NCBI GenBank assembly: GCA_019420545.1
Contig: JAHZGZ010000045.1
Location: 2,144 to 9,703 of the forward strand
Direction: 5' to 3'
Origin: Bacteroidales bacterium
GTDB taxonomy: Bacteria; Bacteroidota; Bacteroidia; Bacteroidales; Muribaculaceae
Length of the DNA stretch: 7,560 nt
The notes beneath the pieces were generated by a model. The model was not told where the DNA came from, made no database searches, and saw only the letters and a list, made by a program, of their open reading frames with translations. A program made the translations under genes and the position numbers. Of this stretch, positions 1 through 5,983 are shown piece after piece. Within the stretch, counting starts at the first letter, position 1, and every line of letters starts with the position of its first letter.

Positions 1-696
1 GATGTGAATCATCTCCACGGACATGTGCTCAGTCATTTCATCCGCAAGGCCGAGACCGATCCTACCCCCGGATTCCCCTATCTGTGCCTGCTTATCTCGG
101 GCGGCAATTCTCAGCTCATTCTGGTAAAAAGCCCGCGCGACATGCAGGTCCTCGGACAGACTATCGACGATGCCGCCGGCGAGGCGTTCGACAAATGCGC
201 GAAAGTAATGGGGCTCCCCTATCCCGGCGGCCCCCACATCGACCGTCTTGCTCAGGAAGGCGATCCCAAGCGCTTCAAGTTCGCGAAGCCACATATTCCA
301 GAACTCGATTACAGCTTCAGCGGGTTAAAGACATCGTTCCTGTATACTCTTCGCGACAACGTAAAGCTCGATCCTGAGTTCATCGAGAAAAACCGCGCCG
401 ACCTTGCGGCTTCGCTCCAGCATACCATTATCGCCATACTCCTTGACAAACTTGACAAGGCGGTCAAACTCACAGGAGTAAAAACGGTAGCCATAGGTGG
501 CGGCGTTTCGGCCAACTCCGGCGTGCGTGCCGCCATAGCCGACTATTGCGAGCGCAACGGCCTGACAGCTTTCATTCCCGAGCGCGCATTCACCACCGAC
601 AATGCCGCCATGGTAGCCATCGCCGGTTATTTCAAATATCTCGACGGCGACTTCTGCCCGCTTGATGCCGCCCCATATGCACGAGTTACGGTATGA
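1..696 (+). CDS. tsaD: TsaD, tRNA N6-threonylcarbamoyladenosine transferase subunit (C-terminal part, 5' end outside window)
   Basis: TsaD transfers the threonylcarbamoyl group from its AMP adduct to A37 of ANN-decoding tRNAs, giving t6A in the cytoplasm; in bacteria it works with TsaB and TsaE. The frame is open from base 1, so the start lies upstream and the GTG at position 4 is an internal Val codon. The visible 231 residues begin at the metal-binding NHLHGH segment (family form HxxxH), followed by the nucleotide-binding LLISGGNSQL, the family signature DDAAGEAFDKCAKVMGLPYP, the YSFSGLKTS strand, AIGGGVSANS, and near the end TDNAAM, whose Asp is a metal ligand in the family. All expected motifs are in order, so the visible part looks functional. 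About 110 N-terminal residues should lie upstream. The stop codon overlaps the start of the next gene by 4 bp (ATGA), which suggests translational coupling. Confidence 0.96.
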   Translation, partial: DVNHLHGHVLSHFIRKAETDPTPGFPYLCLLISGGNSQLILVKSPRDMQVLGQTIDDAAGEAFDKCAKVMGLPYPGGPHIDRLAQEGDPKRFKFAKPHIPELDYSFSGLKTSFLYTLRDNVKLDPEFIEKNRADLAASLQHTIIAILLDKLDKAVKLTGVKTVAIGGGVSANSGVRAAIADYCERNGLTAFIPERAFTTDNAAMVAIAGYFKYLDGDFCPLDAAPYARVTV

Positions 697-1214
697 ACAC
701 CTCCAAAGAAGCAACTTGTGCCGGAGCCTCCGGCAATGAAGCCCGCGCGCTCCTGGCTCTTCTTCGCGAAAAAGGCCTTACCCTGTCGACTGCCGAAAGT
801 TGTACCGGAGGCAATATCGCCCACAACATCACGCTCATCCCCGGCAGTTCCGAACTGTTCATGGGTGGAATTGTCTCCTACAGCAACGATGTCAAGCACC
901 GTGTGCTCGGAGTAAGCGAGGAAACGCTTGCCGCCCATGGCGCCGTGAGCCGCCCCGTGGTCGAACAGATGACTGAGGGCGCATGCCGAGTATGTGCCAC
1001 CGATTGCGCCGTAGCTACATCAGGCATAGCCGGGCCCGGCGGAGCCGTTCCCGGCAAACCGGTCGGGACAGTGTGGATCGGCGCCCGATGCCGTGATAAA
1101 TCAGAGTCACACGTATTCCATTTCCCGGGCGAACGGGCCGAGGTGATCGATCAGGCTACGGCAGCAGCCCTCTCCATGCTTCATTCGCTGCTCATTGATG
1201 CTATTGATGCATAG
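693..1214 (+). CDS. pncC: CinA C-terminal domain family protein, nicotinamide-nucleotide amidohydrolase (PncC type)
   Basis: PncC-type enzymes hydrolyse NMN to nicotinate mononucleotide plus ammonia, recycling the by-product of NAD-dependent DNA ligase and other NAD-consuming reactions in the cytoplasm. The 173-residue protein is only the CinA C-terminal domain; the N-terminal COG1058 (molybdopterin-binding-like) half of full-length CinA is absent, which is common and gives the expected length for stand-alone PncC. Visible motifs are TAESCTGGNIAH (residues 33-44; Ser36 fits the catalytic serine), SYSNDVK (62-68, with Tyr63 and Lys68 as likely partners) and TSGIAGPGG...GKPVGTVWIG (109-130). 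The first 18 residues are a poorly conserved polar lead. The start is set by the ATGA overlap with tsaD. The family assignment is firm; the exact substrate is inferred from family knowledge. The gene ends at TAG 1212-1214. Confidence 0.93.
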   Translation: MNTSKEATCAGASGNEARALLALLREKGLTLSTAESCTGGNIAHNITLIPGSSELFMGGIVSYSNDVKHRVLGVSEETLAAHGAVSRPVVEQMTEGACRVCATDCAVATSGIAGPGGAVPGKPVGTVWIGARCRDKSESHVFHFPGERAEVIDQATAAALSMLHSLLIDAIDA

Positions 1215-1264
1215 GAGTTCTAAAAATTTACACTCCATCAATCCTGTGGCACAAGATTTTTTTG

Positions 1265-1272
1265 TAATTTTG
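1265..1272 (+). promoter_or_regulatory. Bacteroidota-type promoter -7 box for hpt
   Basis: TAATTTTG matches the Bacteroidota consensus TAnnTTTG exactly and lies 20 bp before the ATG at 1293. A partial -33 match, TGTG at 1245-1248, sits 16 bp upstream, somewhat closer than usual. An intact promoter in front of the original start codon argues that the defect in hpt is recent or artefactual. The call rests on pattern matching only. Confidence 0.55.
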
Positions 1273-1292
1273 CCGAAACAATCATCACCACG

Positions 1293-1786
1293 ATGAATAC
1301 AGTGACATATAACGGGCTGAAATTCCGGCCTTATATTACCCACGAAACCTCATTATCTGCGTGCTTACCGGTGCGTTCCCTTTTGCTGCCGATCTGTTCC
1401 ACTCATTGGACATTGATGCGGAGATAGCTTTCATCCGGCTTAAAAGCTATGAAGGCACGTCGACGACGGGCAACGTCAAGCAAGTGCTCGGCCTCACTGA
1501 AAACATCGAGGGTCGTCACGTAATCGTGGTAGAGGATATCGTCGATACCGGACACACCATGAGCAATCTCATCAAGGATCTCAACGCAAAGAATCCCGCC
1601 TCTGTAAAAGTCGCCACCCTGCTTTTCAAGCCTCAGTCAGAGCAATGCGGTGTAGTGCCCGACTATGTAGGATTTGAGATCCCCACAAAGTTTATCATCG
1701 GCTTCGGCCTCGACCTCGACGGGCTGGCACGCAACCTGCGCGACATCTACGTAATCTGCGACAGCAAGGAATCTGCTGAAGCTTAG
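1293..1786 (+). pseudogene. hpt: Hypoxanthine phosphoribosyltransferase, interrupted by an N-terminal frameshifting deletion
   Basis: HPRT converts hypoxanthine or guanine plus PRPP to IMP or GMP in purine salvage. Reading from ATG 1293 gives MNTVTYNGLKFRPYITHE, a plausible family N-terminus, but that frame ends at TAG 1425-1427 after 44 codons. The rest of the enzyme is in another frame: NLIICVLTGAFPFAADLF begins near 1346 and runs to TAG 1784-1786. This part has the SYEGTSTTG flexible loop, the PRPP-binding VVEDIVDTGHTM (acidic pair Glu-Asp), the LLFKP strand and the FGLDLDGLARN tail. Compared with remembered family members such as E. coli Hpt, roughly 20-25 residues between the first strand and the LTGAF loop are missing; the lost length must be 1 mod 3. 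A GTG at 1361 could start a 141-residue product, but that would lack the N-terminal segment and probably not fold normally. This is either a real pseudogene or an assembly or sequencing deletion. Confidence 0.85.
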
Positions 1787-1821
1787 CCGCTCTTCCCTCT
1801 CCTAATCAGCGGTATGGATGA

Positions 1822-1853
1822 ATGGCGCCGGGCTTGTAGGCGCTATAAATTTT
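1822..1853 (+). terminator. Hairpin with short T-run after hpt
   Basis: The arms ATGGCGCC (1822-1829) and GGCGCTAT (1839-1846) pair over 8 bp with one G-U wobble and enclose a 9-nt loop. AAATTTT follows, ending in a TTTT run at 1850-1853. It lies 36 bp past the hpt stop and about 50 bp before adk, so it probably separates the two transcripts. The T-run is short, so some read-through is likely. Confidence 0.5.
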
Positions 1854-1900
1854 CGACCTATATTCATTTATATATTTCATATTCTATATATTAAACAATT

Positions 1901-2485
1901 ATGTTTAACATCGTCATATTCGGTGCCCCCGGGAGCGGAAAAGGCACTCAGAGCGACAAACTGATCAACGAATACGGTCTTTATCATATCTCAACCGGCG
2001 AAGTGCTGCGCGATCATATCGCCCGCGGCACAGAACTCGGCAAGATTGCCGACAGTTATATCTCGCAAGGCCAGCTCATTCCCGACGAACTGATGATAAA
2101 AGTTCTGGAGCATGTTCTTGACAACACTCCCGAAGCGGAAAAAGGTGTTATATTCGATGGCTTTCCCCGTACTATTCCACAGGCAAAGGCTCTTAAAGAG
2201 ATGCTGGCCCGACGTGGATCGAAAGTACACGCAGTCGTCGGGCTGGAAGTCGACGAAAAAGAGCTTGTCGACCGTCTGCTGAAACGCGGCCAGATGTCAG
2301 GACGCAGCGACGACAATCTCGACACTATCACACAGCGTCTGAATGTATATCATTCACAGACCTCCCCGCTGCGCGACTATTATAAGGAGGAAGGCAAATA
2401 TCACGCAATCCCCGGCTCAGGCCAGATCGACGATATCTTCTCCGATATCAAGACACGCCTCGATGCCGTAAAGTCACTGCAATGA
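1901..2485 (+). CDS. adk: Adenylate kinase (short-LID form)
   Basis: Adk catalyses reversible ATP + AMP to 2 ADP transfer and sets the adenylate energy balance in the cytoplasm. The 194-residue protein has the P-loop GAPGSGKGT (residues 8-16), the NMP-binding HISTGEVLR (29-37), GFPRT (87-91), and a short LID around LLKRGQMSGRSDDN (126-139). The four-Cys zinc LID of long-form enzymes is absent, which matches its length against about 215 residues for long forms. Catalytic arginines lie in the GFPRT, KRG and GRSDD segments. The ATG start is preceded by a very AT-rich leader without a Shine-Dalgarno sequence, normal for the phylum; TATATTTC at 1871-1878 is a one-mismatch -7 candidate. The stop overlaps the next start by 4 bp. 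In many Bacteroidales, as I recall, hpt-adk is followed by obgE; here an orphan gene follows instead. Confidence 0.97.
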   Translation: MFNIVIFGAPGSGKGTQSDKLINEYGLYHISTGEVLRDHIARGTELGKIADSYISQGQLIPDELMIKVLEHVLDNTPEAEKGVIFDGFPRTIPQAKALKEMLARRGSKVHAVVGLEVDEKELVDRLLKRGQMSGRSDDNLDTITQRLNVYHSQTSPLRDYYKEEGKYHAIPGSGQIDDIFSDIKTRLDAVKSLQ

Positions 2486-3060
2486 CCCCACACAAGGAAA
2501 ATCCCATACAATCGGCGGCGAAGGAAGTTTACAACATGCTCCTTCGCCGTCAGGCTTTTGAGGCGATGCAGCTTGCCGACGAACTGGTTTCCGACGCAAT
2601 GTCGCAATGGCAAAAAGAACACAGCGATACCAACGCACAGGATGTTCTTACCGCAGCATGCGCTCTTGCCGAGGCGCAGATTGCAGCCGGCCGCCTCAAA
2701 CCGGCTCTCAATACCGCTCTGCGCGCAATAGCCACGACCGCACGCGTCAACGCCGGCGACCAACAGCTCATGATGTGCTATCTCACGGCATGGAACGCCC
2801 TCGAGCAGCTGCTGAATCTTACTATCCCCGACGATGCGCGCCGCAATGCCGTAGCCGATGCCACACGCTATCTCGGATCGCTCCTCTATCATTATTATTA
2901 TGCCACCGGGCATACCGATCCCGACTGCGCAGCGCTCCACGACGCCTACGACGCACTGAAGGTAATCACCTCTCTCGTGCGCATCGATCCCGATGCCGAC
3001 ACCTCACGGACGCTCCACCTGCTGGTCTCGGCCCTCGGAGCAGCCGACCTTGCGGAATAA
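2482..3060 (+). CDS. Uncharacterised helical protein, translationally coupled to adk
   Basis: I do not recognise this 192-residue protein. It has no signal peptide and no membrane segment, so it should be cytoplasmic. It is almost wholly alpha-helical by eye: residues 8-47, 52-67, 72-89, 92-112, 118-140 and 148-165 alternate small and hydrophobic residues in helix-like periods, with Ala-rich repeats such as AACALAEAQIAAGRLKPALNT, resembling TPR or similar helical-hairpin solenoids. A YHYYY cluster lies near residue 136. No catalytic motif is evident. The start ATG overlaps the adk stop (ATGA), so its translation is probably coupled to adk. The frame matches neighbours in codon use (GCC, CTC and CGC rich), and the long overlapping frames on both strands look like composition shadows. 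It could be a TPR-like adaptor, but that is only inference. Confidence 0.8.
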   Translation: MTPHKENPIQSAAKEVYNMLLRRQAFEAMQLADELVSDAMSQWQKEHSDTNAQDVLTAACALAEAQIAAGRLKPALNTALRAIATTARVNAGDQQLMMCYLTAWNALEQLLNLTIPDDARRNAVADATRYLGSLLYHYYYATGHTDPDCAALHDAYDALKVITSLVRIDPDADTSRTLHLLVSALGAADLAE

Positions 3061-3112
3061 TCATCCGGCCGCGTCCGCCATCCGCCCACATCCACCCATC
3101 CACACATAAGCA

Positions 3113-3145
3113 AGGCGCCACACCGACATAAGCGGTATGGCGCCT
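3113..3145 (+). terminator. Strong hairpin between convergent genes
   Basis: The arms AGGCGCCACACCG (3113-3125) and CGGTATGGCGCCT (3133-3145) pair over 13 bp with one mismatch and a 7-nt loop, followed by GATATTTTA on the + strand. It lies 52 bp past the 192-residue protein gene and 29 bp past the stop of the barrel gene on the - strand, so it could end both transcripts. The + direction is better supported because only that side has a T-rich tail. Confidence 0.65.
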
Positions 3146-3174
3146 GATATTTTACAGCGCTGACAGCGACTTTA

Positions 3175-3759
3175 TCAGAAAAGCCATGCGGCAGTCACCG
3201 TCCAGAAACGGTTCTTACCGTTGATCTTGTCAGCAGCATCTTCGTAAGTCTTTGTCAGACCCAGGCCATAGCTGCCTGCCACCTGAAGATGGCTGAAAAG
3301 CTCTACGCCAAGACCAAAGTTCCAGGAGAAATTAGATTTGTTTGTCTTCATAGCCACCTTGCTGTGGTCGATCATATATCCCCATTCCGGACCGGTAGTA
3401 ATGAACGGAACTACAATACGACTGATTACCGGAAAGCCGAAGCGATATTTGAGGTTGATGGGAATTGCGACATAATCGCTATGCACGGTAGTATATTCGC
3501 CCTCTTCTCCTACTTTACCTTCGCGACGCACGTACATCAGTGAAGCGTCGAAAGCGAATCCCAGCAGAGGAATACGTCCGTCGAGCATCACACCGCCGGT
3601 GAAGCCGGTACGGTTGTCGGAATCGAAAGCTTTCTGATTCATATGCAATTCATTGATGCAGATACCGACTTTCGGGCCGAAGCGAAGCTGGGCCGACGCA
3701 GGGATTGCAAATGCAAGAGCCACCATTACTGAAGCGATGACAAGTGATAATTTCTTCAT
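3175..3759 (-). CDS. Outer-membrane beta-barrel protein (porin-family / PorT-like)
   Basis: This is a 194-residue secreted protein with a clear Sec signal peptide: MKK, a hydrophobic stretch to about residue 20, then ASA before Gln24. The mature part alternates polar and hydrophobic residues in strand-like runs with Gly and aromatic belts (FGPKVGICI, GFTGGVMLDGRIP, FAFDASLMYVRR, DYVAIPINLKYRF, VPFITTGPEWGYMI, FSWNFGLGVELF, LQVAGSYGLGLT, RFWTVTAAWLF) and ends in an aromatic Phe, as barrel proteins often do. About eight strands fit the small outer-membrane barrels annotated as porin family protein in Bacteroidota. Size and pattern suggest a narrow closed barrel more than a diffusion porin. The substrate or partner cannot be told. 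It lies 93 bp downstream of the HU gene on the same strand and may share its transcript or have its own promoter. Confidence 0.85.
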   Translation of the reverse strand: MKKLSLVIASVMVALAFAIPASAQLRFGPKVGICINELHMNQKAFDSDNRTGFTGGVMLDGRIPLLGFAFDASLMYVRREGKVGEEGEYTTVHSDYVAIPINLKYRFGFPVISRIVVPFITTGPEWGYMIDHSKVAMKTNKSNFSWNFGLGVELFSHLQVAGSYGLGLTKTYEDAADKINGKNRFWTVTAAWLF

Positions 3760-3834
3760 AATTAATATTATTTAAGTTACACTAAAAGTATGTTCACTAT
3801 TTGATTTATGTCAGGATTTAGAGAGTAATTCAAA

Positions 3835-3894
3835 CCGCCTTAAACCGTCATATCAGCGGATGCGGCTGTCAACTGAAGCACCCGCCTTAAACCG
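3835..3894. repeat. 13-bp direct repeat flanking the HU stop codon
   Basis: CCGCCTTAAACCG occurs exactly at 3835-3847 (after the HU stop on the - strand) and at 3882-3894 (inside the HU gene, coding for its RFKAG segment), offset by 47 bp. No longer similarity extends around the copies. It may be the trace of a small duplication, or chance. Confidence 0.6.
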
Positions 3895-4125
3895 AACAGC
3901 CTTGCGCCCCGGAATCTCGATATGTTCGCCGGTATGAGGATTATATCCGGCACGGGGCATCTTTTCCGACACGCTGAATGTGCCGAAACCGGCCAGCGAG
4001 ACCCTGCCGTTATCCTCAAGCACATCTATTATAATGTCAATACAGTTTTCGACTACCGCGCGGACGTCACCGCGAGCTATCCCGGTGCGTTCGGCAATTG
4101 TCGTCACAAGTTCGGTTTTATTCAT
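3853..4125 (-). CDS. HU-family histone-like DNA-binding protein
   Basis: HU proteins are dimeric DNA-bending nucleoid proteins. The 90-residue length is exactly that of the family. Visible features are the helical N-terminus MNKTELVTTIAERTGIARGD, the helix around ENCIDIIIDVLEDNG, the signature VSLAGFGTFSV (residues 42-52), and the beta-arm PRAGYNPHTGEHIEIP (57-72) with the intercalating Pro63. Residue 61 is Tyr where many HU proteins have Arg (GRNP), a mild departure that may alter minor-groove contact. The last segment FKAGASVDSRIR replaces the common FKPGK-type end. The gene reads away from the rhomboid genes across a divergent regulatory region. Bacteroidota carry several HU paralogues, so I do not give a symbol. 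Confidence 0.95.
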   Translation of the reverse strand: MNKTELVTTIAERTGIARGDVRAVVENCIDIIIDVLEDNGRVSLAGFGTFSVSEKMPRAGYNPHTGEHIEIPGRKAVRFKAGASVDSRIR

Positions 4126-4213
4126 GATGATACAATCGATTTTCGGTCAGCACAGGCATCACACATCAGTATCGCACATTTCACGAACCTACAGCATAAT
4201 GCATATTACCGCG

Positions 4214-4221
4214 CAAATTTA
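4214..4221 (-). promoter_or_regulatory. Bacteroidota-type promoter -7 box for the HU gene
   Basis: On the - strand the sequence reads TAAATTTG, an exact TAnnTTTG match. TGTG at 4243-4240, with 18 bp spacing, is a three-of-four match to the -33 TTTG element. Transcription from here would give a leader of about 80 nt before the HU start, longer than usual and possibly a place for control. Confidence 0.6.
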
Positions 4222-4282
4222 CATTTTTAATTCAAATTTCACACTCTTTCTGTTAAATATTGTCGAAATTTTATTTAAAAAT

Positions 4283-4329
4283 GCTGTAATACGCCTCCGC
4301 ACGCTGTATTACGGCTATTTTTCCGTAAT
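4283..4329. promoter_or_regulatory. Candidate operator: three repeated GTAAT arms at the rhomboid promoter
   Basis: Arm 1, GCTGTAATAC (4283-4292, + strand), and arm 2, which reads GCCGTAATAC on the - strand (4306-4315), match at 9 of 10 bases as an inverted pair. Arm 2 also forms a perfect 7-bp inverted repeat, ATTACGG (4308-4314) with CCGTAAT (4323-4329, arm 3), and arm 3 overlaps the -7 box at 4326-4333. The cluster lies upstream of the predicted transcription starts in both directions, so it should act as DNA, not as an RNA hairpin. Placement over the promoter suggests a repressor or activator site. The arms are visible; the role is inferred. Confidence 0.45.
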
Positions 4330-4333
4330 TTTG
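4326..4333 (+). promoter_or_regulatory. Bacteroidota-type promoter -7 box for the rhomboid operon
   Basis: TAATTTTG is an exact TAnnTTTG match 49 bp before the ATG at 4383. The -33 side is weak (TGTA at 4305-4308, 17 bp away), so activation by a regulator is possible. The predicted leader is about 40 nt and AT-rich, without a Shine-Dalgarno sequence. Confidence 0.6.
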
Positions 4334-4382
4334 TAGTTTGAAAATTTAAAGAGAATCATTGTAATCTGACTTTAGAGCACTT

Positions 4383-5159
4383 ATGTTTCGCAACGGTAGT
4401 TCAATCTGGAGTGCAATACCTCCGGTCACCAAAAACCTCATCATAATCAATGTAATCATCTGGTTTGCCATGGTGCTGTTCCATGGCTCATTCGCCGACA
4501 AGATGCTTGACCTGGGCGGTCTCCACTATTGGAAAGGGAGCGACTTCCATGTCGGACAGCTGTTCACCTATATGTTCATGCACGACACGTCCAATATGGC
4601 CCATCTGTTCTTCAACATGTTCACCCTGTTCATGTTCGGTATAACGCTTGAAAGGGTACTGGGCGGAGCCAGGTTTCTCTTCTATTACATCACATGCGGC
4701 GTAGGTGCCGGTCTTATACAGGAATTTGCATGGATGCTTACGGCTGAAGATCTCGCCATAAAGACATTTGCCAACGCCTACGGAGTGGGATTCGAGGAGA
4801 TGGCCGATGCGATAAAGCGTGTCGACATGGGATTCACGGTAGGCACCGTCGGGCAGAACCTCCAGATGTTCTATAACCACTATCTCGTGACCATCGGAGC
4901 TTCAGGCGCCATCTACGGTGTGCTGCTCGCGTTCGGTATGCTCTTCCCCAACCGTCCGCTTTATCTTATGTTCATCCCCGTGCCCATCAAGGCCAAATGG
5001 ATGGTCATGGGCTACGGCCTTATCGAACTTGCCCTCGGCGTAAGCTCCGCCAACGACGGCATCGCCCATTACGCCCATCTCGGAGGAATGCTCTTCGGAG
5101 TTCTTCTCATTCTTTATTGGAAACATCAGGGTATAATCCGCCGAAATGACTTTTATTGA
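4383..5159 (+). CDS. Rhomboid family intramembrane serine protease (first of pair)
   Basis: Rhomboids cleave transmembrane substrates within the inner membrane using a Ser-His dyad. This 258-residue protein has about six hydrophobic segments. The HLFFNM motif (His74, Asn78) supplies the oxyanion-side residues in TM2, GASGAIYG (172-179) carries the nucleophile Ser174, and HYAHLGGMLFG (229-239) carries the catalytic His232, so it looks active. Residues about 119-168 form an unusually long, partly charged loop (AEDLAIKTF...FEEMADAIKRVDMG) just before the catalytic Ser helix, longer than in GlpG. There is no GlpG-type cytoplasmic N-domain. It is the first gene of a tight three-gene set and overlaps the next gene by 14 bp. 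The ATG start is chosen because the hydrophobic TM1 follows after about 18 residues. The substrate is unknown. Confidence 0.95.
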   Translation: MFRNGSSIWSAIPPVTKNLIIINVIIWFAMVLFHGSFADKMLDLGGLHYWKGSDFHVGQLFTYMFMHDTSNMAHLFFNMFTLFMFGITLERVLGGARFLFYYITCGVGAGLIQEFAWMLTAEDLAIKTFANAYGVGFEEMADAIKRVDMGFTVGTVGQNLQMFYNHYLVTIGASGAIYGVLLAFGMLFPNRPLYLMFIPVPIKAKWMVMGYGLIELALGVSSANDGIAHYAHLGGMLFGVLLILYWKHQGIIRRNDFY

Positions 5160-5967
5160 TACACTTTCCACCATGTGGCGCGACAGCAGCGCACTGCTTC
5201 GGCTGATCATAATCAATGTGGCCATGTTCGCATTGATCATGGTCGGACGGCTTGTGGCGTCGCTGTGCGGATCAGGCATCATTACCGAACTGGTCGGCTG
5301 GCTTGAATGCCCCGACAGCATGCTGGCTCTGGTGACACACCCCTGGTCGCTGATCACCTACATGTTCGTGCATGTCGACATGTTCCATCTGATATTCAAC
5401 ATGCTGCTCCTCTACTGGTTTGGCAGCATGTTTATGCTCACCGGTGTCTCGCGCCAGATCTATTTTCTATATCTGGCTGGAGGGATGGCCGGAGGTCTGC
5501 TTTTCGCAGCCACCGGCAGCATACCCACGTGGTATAATACCGGACTGCTTGCCGGGTCGTCGGCATCGGTTATGGCGATTGTGGTGGCCGCTGTGGTGCT
5601 TCATCCCGACTATCGCTTCAACCTGTTCATATTCGGCGAGGTAGCCTTGAAATGGGTGGGAGTTGCTGTTATTGTACTTGCCATGATAGGGGGCGGCAGC
5701 AAAGCGGCACACCTCGGAGGTGCCGCAACCGGAGTGGTCTACGCCGTAATGCTCACCCGTGGCCGCGATCTTTCCGCGTTCCTGAAGTGTTGTACCATCA
5801 GTAGCAATAAATTCCGATATAATCCCGGTGGCCGTACCACCCAGGCAAGCAACGATAAAAGCCGGGAGGAGGAACTCGACGAAATCCTCGACAAGGTACG
5901 CCGGTCGGGATATGCCTCTCTCTCACGCTCAGAGAAAAAAAGACTGATAGATATATCTAAAAAATAA
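5146..5967 (+). CDS. Rhomboid family intramembrane serine protease (second of pair) with C-terminal tail
   Basis: This second rhomboid has 273 residues and overlaps the preceding gene by 14 bp, so translation is probably coupled. TM1 spans about residues 17-38. HLIFNM (His81, Asn85) lies in TM2; AGSSASVMAI (136-145) gives Ser139 as the likely nucleophile, with Ser138 beside it in place of the usual Ala; AAHLGG has the catalytic His189. An active dyad is therefore present. After the last TM (about 185-204) comes a roughly 65-residue cytoplasmic tail: a polar linker, then an acidic and basic helical element EEELDEILDKVRRSGY followed by LSRSEKKRLIDISKK. A similar tail recurs in Bacteroidota rhomboids as I recall it. 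The two rhomboids differ in their N-terminal loops and tails, so they look like diverged paralogues with separate roles, not a recent duplication. Confidence 0.94.
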   Translation: MTFIDTLSTMWRDSSALLRLIIINVAMFALIMVGRLVASLCGSGIITELVGWLECPDSMLALVTHPWSLITYMFVHVDMFHLIFNMLLLYWFGSMFMLTGVSRQIYFLYLAGGMAGGLLFAATGSIPTWYNTGLLAGSSASVMAIVVAAVVLHPDYRFNLFIFGEVALKWVGVAVIVLAMIGGGSKAAHLGGAATGVVYAVMLTRGRDLSAFLKCCTISSNKFRYNPGGRTTQASNDKSREEELDEILDKVRRSGYASLSRSEKKRLIDISKK

Positions 5968-5983
5968 CTTAAAACAGTTACTT

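Noticed and set aside
1214..1236. GGAGT...ACTCC hairpin just after the CinA-type gene as a terminator
   Set aside because: The stem is only 5 bp with a 13-nt loop and no adjacent T-run; the downstream T-run belongs to the hpt promoter region.
2401..2940. A 179-codon open frame on the - strand opposite adk and the orphan gene
   Set aside because: It overlaps the strongly supported end of adk and has a Cys/Gly/Ile-rich composition expected of an antisense shadow; no motif or promoter supports it.
2607..3131. A 174-codon open frame on the + strand inside and past the adk-coupled gene
   Set aside because: It is rich in Arg, Ser and His in a way typical of the wrong frame of GC-rich codons, has no recognisable motif, and conflicts with the ATGA-coupled frame, which has normal composition.
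3783..3790. Possible -7 box TACTTTTA on the - strand, 24 bp before the barrel gene start
   Set aside because: It misses the final G of TAnnTTTG, and no TTTG lies at the right distance upstream; too weak to list as a promoter.
4902..5357. A 151-codon antisense frame across the junction of the two rhomboid genes
   Set aside because: Both sense frames carry catalytic rhomboid motifs in this stretch, and the antisense product has no recognisable feature.
4383..5967. The two rhomboid genes as a recent tandem duplication
   Set aside because: The proteins share only family motifs; N-terminal loops, the active-site context and C-termini differ throughout, so they are old paralogues.
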